From assembly GCA_963700045.1 (NCBI GenBank), contig CAVOWK010000024.1:1-64000 (forward strand): a stretch of DNA of 64,000 nt, written 5' to 3'. Positions within the stretch are counted from its first letter, which is position 1. Every line of letters begins with the position of its first letter. A program made the position numbers and the translations under genes. The DNA comes from RPQJ01 sp963700045. GTDB lineage: Bacteria; Pseudomonadota; Gammaproteobacteria; Steroidobacterales; Steroidobacteraceae. Below the pieces are notes generated by a model. It ran no database searches. It saw nothing but the letters and a program-made list of their open reading frames with translations, and was not told the origin of the DNA. Shown piece by piece: positions 55,970 through 64,000 of this stretch.

Positions 55970-56407
55970 TCAACGCGCGAGGGCGCGATCGGGTTCGGTG
56001 ATGAAACCGATCTTCACGATGCCGGCTCGCTGGGCCGTCACCATCACCCGCCCGACGTGCTCGTACGCCGTGCCACGGTCGCCGCGGAGGTGGACTTCAG
56101 GCTGGGGATCCATCACGGCAATCGACTTCAGGCGCTCGAGCAGCGCCTCTGGCGTCGGGACCATCGCCGTGTTCCAGTAGACGTTGCCATCCTTATCAAC
56201 CGCGATGTTGATGTTTTCCGGCTTGGTCTGCGTAGGAATATTTGCCGCCTTCGGCAGGTCCACCTTCACCGACTGCGTGATCACGGGAATGGTGATCAGG
56301 AAGATGATGAGCATCACCAGCATCACGTCCACGAGCGGCGTGGTGTTGATCTCCGACATCGGCTTCTCTTCGATATCCGTGTCGCCCGAGGATACGTTCA
56401 TGCTCAT
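55970..56407 (-). CDS. exbD: Biopolymer transport protein ExbD (first copy)
   Basis: A 145-aa ExbD protein: MSMNVSSGDTDIEEKPMSEI, then the helix INTTPLVDVMLVMLIIFLI with the essential Asp, then a periplasmic domain with EVHLRGDRGTAYEHVGRVM and KIGFITEPD. It differs considerably from the second copy. It lies between exbB (42 bp upstream) and the second exbD. Confidence 0.93.
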   Translation of the reverse strand: MSMNVSSGDTDIEEKPMSEINTTPLVDVMLVMLIIFLITIPVITQSVKVDLPKAANIPTQTKPENINIAVDKDGNVYWNTAMVPTPEALLERLKSIAVMDPQPEVHLRGDRGTAYEHVGRVMVTAQRAGIVKIGFITEPDRALAR

Positions 56408-56449
56408 GGTGGATCCTGTCTCCAGCGGCTGTTGCGGGCCAGCGCTCGA

Positions 56450-57175
56450 TTACTTCTTGACGCCGCCCGAGATGACCTTGGCACCGGCGCCTTCGATGCG
56501 CGAACCACTGACGATCACCTGCTCGAGGTCGCTCGAGAAGAGCTTGACGCGCTCCATGATCTGCTTGTTGCGGCCGAGCAGGAAGTTGTAGCCGAGCACC
56601 GCCGGCACCGCGACCGCGAGGCCGATGGCCGTCATGATGAGGGCTTCGCCGACGGGACCCGCTACCTTGTCGATCGAAGCCTGGCCGGCCACGCCGATCG
56701 CGACGAGCGCGTGGTAGATGCCCCACACCGTGCCGAACAGGCCGATGAACGGCGCCGTCGAACCGGTCGTTGCCAGGAACGGCAGCTGCGTCGACAGCGC
56801 GCTGTTGATGCGGGCCGTGGCGCGGGCAAGCACGTTGTCGATCCACTCGTGCAGCGGCACCTGCTGGGTCAGCCGCGTGTCATGGTGCTCGGCGGCGTCG
56901 ATCGCCTCGGCTGCCATGCCCTTGAAGATGTTGCCCTTGCCGGACAGCTTGCTCAGGCCGGTCTTGATGTTGTCGGCGGCCCAGAAATTCTTCTCGGCCT
57001 CGTGCGCCTGCGACAGCAGACGACGCTGTTCCCACCACTTGGTGAAGATGATGAACCAGGAATAAGCAGACATTATGACGAGCAGGACCATTACGCCCTT
57101 CGCGACGAAGTCGCCCTGTGCCCAGAGGGCGCCAATTCCGTATGGGTTGTCGACGGTTACGCTTTCGGTGGCCAT
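56450..57175 (-). CDS. exbB: MotA/TolQ/ExbB proton channel protein
   Basis: A 241-aa inner-membrane protein with three helices: VMVLLVIMSAYSWFIIFTKW, the pair around ATTGSTAPFIGLFGTVWGIY, and EALIMTAIGLAVAVPAVLGYN, the conserved ExbB/TolQ core. It forms the pentameric channel around ExbD that energises TonB. It begins 68 bp after tonB and is followed by two exbD genes. Confidence 0.95.
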   Translation of the reverse strand: MATESVTVDNPYGIGALWAQGDFVAKGVMVLLVIMSAYSWFIIFTKWWEQRRLLSQAHEAEKNFWAADNIKTGLSKLSGKGNIFKGMAAEAIDAAEHHDTRLTQQVPLHEWIDNVLARATARINSALSTQLPFLATTGSTAPFIGLFGTVWGIYHALVAIGVAGQASIDKVAGPVGEALIMTAIGLAVAVPAVLGYNFLLGRNKQIMERVKLFSSDLEQVIVSGSRIEGAGAKVISGGVKK

Positions 57176-57243
57176 TGAAATCGGTTCCTGTGTCTATTTT
57201 CTTGAAACGACGATGAGTTCAGGGATGGATCAACTTTCGAGGA

Positions 57244-57897
57244 TCAATCGGTCAGCTTGAAGGTCACGGCGAAGGTGTGCCACATGGCCACCGGTTTACC
57301 GTCTTCCTTGCCCGGGACGAACTTCCAGTTGCGCTGGACTTCCTTCACGGCTGCTTCGTCCAGTTTGTCGAAGCCGCTGCTCTTCACGATGGAGACTTCA
57401 CTGCAGCGGCCGTCTTCCTTCACGAAGCAGCGCAACTGCACGGTGCCTGCTTCGCCAGCGCGGCGCGAGGCAGGGGGGTATTCCGGCAGCGACGTGCGCG
57501 AGCCCTTGCCGGTTGCGGAGGGCGGCGTCTTGACGACGGCACGCTCGACCGGCTTTGCCACGGGCGGCGGTGCCGCTACCGGCCGCTCGGACGTCACATT
57601 CGAGATGGCGGTGGTGGGACCGGTATCGATCGCCAGGTCGACGGAGACTTCCGGCGGCGGCACGTACGGCGGCGGCTGCTCGATGTCCGGCGGCGGCGGC
57701 GGCGGTTCCTTGTCGTCGTCCGGGAGCTCTTCAATCATCTTCGTCTCAACCGGACCCATGACCGTCTGGACCATCTTGGCACCGAGACCGGACGCGAGGA
57801 TCCAGAAGAAAAAGACGTGGATCAGGACGGTCAGGATGAAGGCAAGCGTGCGCTTGCTGTTCTTGGCCGGATCGTCGATCGAATAACTGTAAGCCAC
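57244..57897 (-). CDS. tonB: TonB energy-transducing protein
   Basis: A 217-aa TonB: short cytoplasmic part, one signal-anchor helix (LAFILTVLIHVFFFWILASG), a Pro-rich periplasmic stretch (EPPPPPPDIEQPPPYVPPPE) and the C-terminal domain PEYPPASRRAGEAGTVQLRC ... GFDKLDEAAVKEVQRNW. It transmits proton-motive force to outer-membrane receptors. The GTG at 57897 is chosen because a strong GGAGGGG ribosome site precedes it by a few bases; the longer frame has no such signal. It is the first gene of the tonB-exbB-exbD-exbD-TPR operon. Confidence 0.93.
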   Translation of the reverse strand: MAYSYSIDDPAKNSKRTLAFILTVLIHVFFFWILASGLGAKMVQTVMGPVETKMIEELPDDDKEPPPPPPDIEQPPPYVPPPEVSVDLAIDTGPTTAISNVTSERPVAAPPPVAKPVERAVVKTPPSATGKGSRTSLPEYPPASRRAGEAGTVQLRCFVKEDGRCSEVSIVKSSGFDKLDEAAVKEVQRNWKFVPGKEDGKPVAMWHTFAVTFKLTD

Positions 57898-58219
57898 TTC
57901 CCCTCCACTACTGTGGGCGCACGGATGTCCCGGCCTCAGCCGCGTCCTCCCCGGGACGAGCGACACTACAAGACCGCAACCACCCTCGCAACCCCTGACG
58001 CTTACCGCGAAGGACGACGCAGGCTCTTGCCGAGCCACTCATTTCGTGCCCTCGCGAAAACCGTCGTTGTTCCCGACTCGTGCTGCGGCGCAACACGAAG
58101 CGACTCCGTTCCGGTGCAGGTGCAGCCGGTCCTTAACTTCTTCTGACGGCGGGCGCGACTTTACCGACGCGAATCGAGCAACACAATACTCGTGTGGTGA
58201 CGACCCCATGCAAGAGTCG
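57898..58219. other. Intergenic region before tonB
   Basis: 322 bp between the ilvD stop and the tonB start. It should hold the tonB promoter. I see no Fur-box-like sequence, no clear -35/-10 pair and no gene. Confidence 0.45.
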
Positions 58220-59926
<1,707 letters not shown>

Positions 59927-59985
59927 CGAACGGGCTCCGGGCGGAAGAACTACAACAGTAAGTGTGCGGCTTGCGGGTGCCGCGG

Positions 59986-61242
59986 TCACGCGACGTTTGC
60001 TGCCACCTGCAGGCGATGCATGACGTGAAAGCGATAGGCCCCGCTCATGACGAACACCATGGGCAACAGCAGCGCTGCCGGACCGAGTCCAGCGTGCAGG
60101 CTGCCGAGCAGGTGATACAGCGCGATCGTCAGTGGCGGCGCAACCAGCCCGCGCATGCCGGTGAGCGTCACGTGCAGCGCCATGTAGCGCGTCTCCTCGC
60201 CACGCGGGGCGAAGTCGTTGTGGCCCAGCGTCCAGCCGAGGCTGCCGGCCGCCGAGCTGACGCCAAGCAGCACGGCGCCAGGCGCCAGCAGCAGCGGCAA
60301 GTGCAGCAGCACGGCCGTGACCAGCAACACGACCGCGGCCACCGTGAACTTGCCGTGCAGGGAGCGGAACGCCAGCACGCGATGGAGATCCAGGTATCGC
60401 GCCCACGGCTGGATCGCGAACGGCACCACCATGACCGGGATCGCGGTCGTGACGAGCACCTGCCACAACGCCGGCAACCGCAGCACGTCACCGAGGCAGA
60501 TGACCATCAGCGGCGTGAGCGAGAGCAATCCCGCGCCGAACATCGACATCGCGTACTGGTAGCGCCGGAACGCCGCGTCGCGCGCGAGCAGCGCCCGCAT
60601 GCCACCGAAGCCGAAGGAGGCCCCTGCCACCAGCCGCGCACGCTCGGCTGCGAGCAATTCTTCCTCGCGTCGAACCTTGAATTGCCGGAAGGCAAGCGCT
60701 CCCGCCACGCCGCAGGCCGCGCCCAGGACAATCGCGATGCGCCACCACGGACCGTCGTGCCCGAGCAGCCAGCCGATGCCGAGACCGGTGATCGCGAGCG
60801 CGATCGAGGTGTTGATCGTGATGCGCCCGGTGATCCGCGCGCGCAGCCGCGACGGGTAGTTCACGCTCCAGAGCACGGAGCGCACGGTTTCGACGCCGGC
60901 CCAGAGCAGGCGCGCGGCAGCATACAGCGCGAGAAACAGCAGCAAGCCTGTCCCGCTTTTCGGTACCAGCGCCAGCGCACCCACGCACGCCGCCAATGCC
61001 AGCAGCAGCGGAAACAGGAACGATATCTTGCGCTGGCCCTGGGCGCGCCTCGCATACGCCATGCTTGCCAGGTTGGCCCAGGCGGGCGCCGCGCTCACGA
61101 TGGCCACGACCAGGTCCACGGCGAGTGCCGGCGCCTGGTCGCCGAACAGCGCCCGGACCATCACCGCCGCGGTACCGCCTTCAACCAGCCCGAGGCAGAG
61201 GTAGATCAGCGTCCACGCGCGCCGCTCGTAGCTCAGATCCAT
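59986..61242 (-). CDS. Major facilitator superfamily protein
   Basis: A 418-aa membrane protein with about twelve hydrophobic helices (for example LIYLCLGLVEGGTAAVMVRAL, FPLLLALAACVGALALVP, VLGAACGVAGALAF). The loop LRARITGRITINTS between helices is basic, as in the MFS central loop. The substrate is unknown. It lies 22 bp downstream of the leucyl aminopeptidase gene on the same strand and 59 bp before ilvD. Confidence 0.8.
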   Translation of the reverse strand: MDLSYERRAWTLIYLCLGLVEGGTAAVMVRALFGDQAPALAVDLVVAIVSAAPAWANLASMAYARRAQGQRKISFLFPLLLALAACVGALALVPKSGTGLLLFLALYAAARLLWAGVETVRSVLWSVNYPSRLRARITGRITINTSIALAITGLGIGWLLGHDGPWWRIAIVLGAACGVAGALAFRQFKVRREEELLAAERARLVAGASFGFGGMRALLARDAAFRRYQYAMSMFGAGLLSLTPLMVICLGDVLRLPALWQVLVTTAIPVMVVPFAIQPWARYLDLHRVLAFRSLHGKFTVAAVVLLVTAVLLHLPLLLAPGAVLLGVSSAAGSLGWTLGHNDFAPRGEETRYMALHVTLTGMRGLVAPPLTIALYHLLGSLHAGLGPAALLLPMVFVMSGAYRFHVMHRLQVAANVA

Positions 61243-61264
61243 TGCAGGCGGGCGTCGGCCGCGC

Positions 61265-62674
61265 TCAGGCGTAACGTTCGGCGATCATCGCGTGCAGCGC
61301 GCGCACGGCATGCGCCTCCGCCCCGACCGGACGGCCGGGCCGATCCTTCGGGTTCCACGCGAACAAGTCGACGTGCACCCAGTCCCGGGCGTTCGTCACG
61401 AAACGCCTGAGATACAGCGCGCCGATGATTGCGCCGGCAAACGCCGAGGCCGATGCGTTGTTGATGTCCGCGACCTTGCTGGCGATGTCGTCGTCGTAGC
61501 CGCTCCAGAGCGGCATCTGCCACAGCGGATCCGCCACTCGCCGGCCGGCCCGCAGCAATGCGTCGATGGTTTCCTGGCGCGTGCCGAACACCGCCGGCAG
61601 CTCCGGACCGAGCGCCACCCGTGCCGCCCCGGTGAGCGTCGCCAGGTCCAGCAGCAGGTCGGGCTTTTCTTCGTCCGCAGCCGCGATGGCATCGCACAGC
61701 ACCAGCCGGCCTTCGGCATCCGTGTTGCCGATCTCGACGGTCACGCCCTTGCGCGTGCGAATCACGTCGCCCGGGCGATACGCGTTACCGGCAATGGAAT
61801 TTTCGACGGCCGGAATCAGGACCCGCAGCCGCACGCGCAGTTGCGACTGCATGACGAGTTGCGCGAGCGCCAGCGTGCACGCGGCGCCACCCATGTCCTT
61901 TTTCATCAAGGCCATCCCGGCCGACGGCTTGATGTCCAGGCCACCGGTGTCGAAGCACACGCCCTTGCCGATCAGCGTCACTTTCGGATGCGTCGGATCG
62001 CCCCAGACGAAGTCGACGAGTCGCGGGCTGCAGCTCGAGGCCTGCCCCACGGCGTGGATGGCGGGAAATCCGCGCCGCAATTCATCGCCCATGATTTCCT
62101 GCGGAGCCGCACCGTGCTCGCGCGCGATCCGGACCGCCTCGGCCGCAAGCCGCGCGGGCGTCATGTCGGACGCCGGCGTGTTGACGAGATCGCGAGCAAG
62201 CGCCGTTGCACCCGCCAGTTGCAGGACCTGGGCGTGGTCGACGACCGACGGCGCAATGAGACGCGCCCGCACCGTGGCCGGCTGCGTCGACGTCTTGTAG
62301 ATGTCGAACCGGTAACTGCCATAGGCCCAGCCCAGCGCGAGCGCGCTGGCTGCAGCGACGGTGAGTTCGTTCGTGACCCGCCAGTGGCTAGCGGCCGGCA
62401 AGCGCTCCGGCAGCCCTGCCACGTGCCAGAGTTCGAGCGCGTCCAGCGACGGCAACGCGCCGAGGCCGAGAGCCGCCCGGCGCGGCGTGCCGTCGGGAGA
62501 CGGCAGCAGCAGCACCTGGTGACGTTCTGCCTTGAAACCCGTCGCGGCGACCCAGGCTCGCGTGGGCGCATCCTGGGCCTCCAGCCAGCGGGGCAGGTCG
62601 GCTTGGAGGACGAGCGCGAGCTCGTGCGCGGTTGCGGCGCCCGGGGCGCCGGCTTGATCGACGAGAAAATCCAC
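61265..62674 (-). CDS. Leucyl aminopeptidase family protein (M17)
   Basis: A 469-aa metallo-aminopeptidase. The catalytic half has GKGVCFDTGGLDIKPSAGM, the metal Lys/Asp pair, MKKDMGGAA, and the family signature NTDAEGRLVL. The N-terminal half is less conserved than PepA, which resembles PepB-like members. It trims N-terminal residues of peptides in the cytoplasm. Start is a GTG at 62674, as no in-frame ATG lies nearby. It is divergent from the ilvC leader. Confidence 0.9.
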   Translation of the reverse strand: MDFLVDQAGAPGAATAHELALVLQADLPRWLEAQDAPTRAWVAATGFKAERHQVLLLPSPDGTPRRAALGLGALPSLDALELWHVAGLPERLPAASHWRVTNELTVAAASALALGWAYGSYRFDIYKTSTQPATVRARLIAPSVVDHAQVLQLAGATALARDLVNTPASDMTPARLAAEAVRIAREHGAAPQEIMGDELRRGFPAIHAVGQASSCSPRLVDFVWGDPTHPKVTLIGKGVCFDTGGLDIKPSAGMALMKKDMGGAACTLALAQLVMQSQLRVRLRVLIPAVENSIAGNAYRPGDVIRTRKGVTVEIGNTDAEGRLVLCDAIAAADEEKPDLLLDLATLTGAARVALGPELPAVFGTRQETIDALLRAGRRVADPLWQMPLWSGYDDDIASKVADINNASASAFAGAIIGALYLRRFVTNARDWVHVDLFAWNPKDRPGRPVGAEAHAVRALHAMIAERYA

Positions 62675-62792
62675 GATGGACAGGTTCCGTTGCGGGTAGA
62701 ACGAACGCAGCGTGGTAGCTTAGCAGCGCCGCTCGCAGACGCGGTCGACACGGGACCGAACCCGCCCTGGACTGACTCTTTTTGCACTGCGG

Positions 62793-62822
62793 TTGACAAT
62801 GCACGGCACGCTGTGCTGCTAT
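62793..62822 (+). promoter_or_regulatory. Promoter of the ilvC leader transcript
   Basis: -35 TTGACA (62793-62798) and -10-like TGCTAT (62817-62822), 18 bp apart. It lies 39 bp before the leader peptide ATG. Confidence 0.55.
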
Positions 62823-62860
62823 CCGCACCCTACTTTTTTGCTCTCACACGCAGGCGCTGG

Positions 62861-62971
62861 ATGCAGTCGTTGCTCGACTCCTCCCTCATCACTTCGGTCA
62901 CCCTGCTGGCCGGCCTGCTGCTTGCGTCGCTTACCCTGCTTCCCCTGCGGAGGTGCGGGGCTCCGGGCTGA
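62861..62971 (+). CDS. Leucine-rich leader peptide of ilvC (attenuation)
   Basis: A 36-aa frame reads MQSLLDSSLITSVTLLAGLL, then LASLTLLPLRRCGAPG, stop. It contains twelve leucines plus one Ile and one Val, with several in clusters, the composition expected of a peptide that senses charged tRNA-Leu/Ile/Val. It is followed by a terminator 29 bp later and then ilvC. Ribosome stalling at Leu codons would prevent terminator formation. The peptide has no other function. This is inference from composition and layout. Confidence 0.65.
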   Translation: MQSLLDSSLITSVTLLAGLLLASLTLLPLRRCGAPG

Positions 62972-63000
62972 GAGCGCAGAGGCGCGATTGGACATCAGGA

Positions 63001-63035
63001 ACCCCGCACGGCCAGCCAGCCGGCGCGGGGTTTTT
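63001..63035 (+). terminator. Attenuator-like terminator before ilvC
   Basis: Stem ACCCCGC/GCGGGGT with an extra GGC/GCC pairing inside and five T after the stem. It lies 29 bp after the leader peptide stop and 47 bp before the ilvC start. Confidence 0.7.
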
Positions 63036-63082
63036 AGTTTTGGTCATGGCAAAAGCGGAAACGATTCCGAGGAGATGACGAG

Positions 63083-64000
63083 ATGCGTGCGTACTCGAAG
63101 AAGGACGTCGACAAGAAGGCGCTCAAGGGCGCGAAGATCACCGTGGTCGGCTACGGCAGCCAGGGACGCGCACATGCGTTGAACCTCAAGGATTCGGGCT
63201 ACGACGTCGTCATCGGCGTCCGCAAGGGCGACAGCTGGAAGCAGGCGAAGAAGGACGGCCTCGCGGTCGCCACGCCGGCCGAAGCGGTCAAGGGCGCCAC
63301 GCTGGTCGCCCTGCTCACGCCCGACACCACGCAGGCCGCGAACTACAAGGAGATCCTGCCGAACCTCGCCAAGGGCGCCACGCTGCTGTTCGCGCACGGC
63401 TTCAACATCCACTTCAAGCAGATCAAGCCGCGCAAGGACCTCGACGTCGTGCTGATCGCGCCGAAGGGCCCGGGCGGCCTCGTACGCCGCCAGTACCAGG
63501 AAGGCCGCGGCGTGCCATGCCTGATCGCGATTGCCCAGGACGCGTCAGGCACGGCCAAGGCCAAGGCACTCGCCTATGCCGACGGCATCGGCGGCACGCG
63601 CGCCGGCGTGATCGAAACCACGTTCAAGGAAGAGACCGAGACGGACCTCTTCGGCGAGCAGGCCGTGCTGTGCGGCGGTGCGACCGAACTCGTCCTCAAG
63701 GGCTACGAGACGCTGGTCGAAGCCGGCTACCAGCCCGAGGTCGCCTACTACGAGTGCCTGCACGAACTGAAGCTGATCGTCGACCTGCTGCACGAAGGCG
63801 GACTCGCCAAGATGCACAAGTACATCTCGCACACCGCCAAGTGGGGCGACCTCACGCGCGGCCCGCGGGTCGTGAACAAGGCGACCAAGAAGGAAATGAA
63901 GAAGATCCTGGGCGAGATCCAGGACGGCAGCTTCGCGCGCGTCTGGATCCGCGAGAACAAGACGGGCCGCAAGAAGTACGACGCCCTGATGAAGAAGGAC
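63083..64000 (+). CDS. ilvC: Ketol-acid reductoisomerase (partial, runs off the right edge)
   Basis: IlvC rearranges and reduces acetolactate or acetohydroxybutyrate in branched-chain amino-acid synthesis. Starting MRAYSKKDVDKKALKGAKI, the protein has the Rossmann motif VVGYGSQGRAHALNL, then HGFNIHF, GPGGLVRRQYQEGRGVPCL, and the metal/substrate segment EETETDLFGEQAVLCGG with ELVLKGYETLVEAGY. About 306 codons are present, so only some thirty residues of the short (class I) form are missing. A Shine-Dalgarno GAGGAGA lies upstream. It is controlled by the leader and attenuator above. No frame error is seen. Confidence 0.96.
   Translation, partial: MRAYSKKDVDKKALKGAKITVVGYGSQGRAHALNLKDSGYDVVIGVRKGDSWKQAKKDGLAVATPAEAVKGATLVALLTPDTTQAANYKEILPNLAKGATLLFAHGFNIHFKQIKPRKDLDVVLIAPKGPGGLVRRQYQEGRGVPCLIAIAQDASGTAKAKALAYADGIGGTRAGVIETTFKEETETDLFGEQAVLCGGATELVLKGYETLVEAGYQPEVAYYECLHELKLIVDLLHEGGLAKMHKYISHTAKWGDLTRGPRVVNKATKKEMKKILGEIQDGSFARVWIRENKTGRKKYDALMKKD

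Overview
The window is high-GC DNA that, from about 4.6 kb to the right end, reads as the chromosome of a gammaproteobacterium of the Xanthomonadales/Nevskiales/Steroidobacter kind. The reasons are the order uvrC-pgsA-tRNA-Gly-tRNA-Cys (the same order as in E. coli), RluE, MnmA, NudJ, HrpA, MsrP/MsrQ, a class II DAHP synthase, and a tonB-exbB-exbD-exbD block of the Xanthomonas type. No rRNA gene, CRISPR array, transposase or integrase was seen.

Layout. (1) 1-4.55 kb: a MacB-type ABC ATPase and a MacA/HlyD adaptor, divergent from a GAF-containing NarL-type histidine kinase and its response regulator. This block carries at least eleven frameshifts, far more than the rest, and may be a poorly sequenced, decayed or foreign segment. 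(2) 4.6-10.9 kb: small accessory genes, namely a split-Soret-like cytochrome, a VapBC toxin-antitoxin pair, an outer-membrane barrel protein, a DUF11/CFI-box surface protein, one intact higA antitoxin and one truncated higA copy. A 17-nt piece of the tRNA-Cys anticodon arm is repeated at the far side of this accessory stretch. (3) 10.9-38.5 kb: housekeeping genes: two tRNAs, pgsA, uvrC, a uracil-DNA glycosylase, aceA, rluE, DAHP synthase, a lysine-degradation pair, hrpA-mazG-nudL-fumC, purB, nudJ, mnmA, acnA, cobB and msrPQ. (4) 38.5-52.1 kb: a porin, an EamA exporter, a FabH-like synthase, an unusual alpha/beta hydrolase, a dicarboxylate/amino-acid symporter and a catabolic cluster (HMG-CoA-lyase-like enzyme, ATP-dependent hydantoinase A and B, two N-carbamoylsarcosine-amidase-like hydrolases, CaiB-type CoA transferase). 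The cluster is arranged around an AT-rich palindrome. (5) 52.1-57.9 kb: two paralogous exported TPR proteins facing each other, the second one downstream of tonB-exbB-exbD-exbD. (6) 58.2-64 kb: ilvD, an MFS protein, a leucyl aminopeptidase, and ilvC behind a leucine-rich leader peptide and an attenuator-like terminator.

The most unusual pattern is a family of long intergenic hairpins. Their 21-30-bp stems differ from copy to copy yet remain complementary, around an invariant loop core GGAAAGGCAGACAC, with a conserved flank AGCGCCTGAGCG. They occur as inward-facing pairs at two distant loci (14.29-14.70 kb and 53.50-54.09 kb), with an additional truncated copy at the first. I do not recognise this family.

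Several genes expected to be essential or strongly conserved (uvrC, purB, hyuA, hyuB) carry one single-base frameshift each. I read these mainly as sequencing errors and annotate them as single genes.
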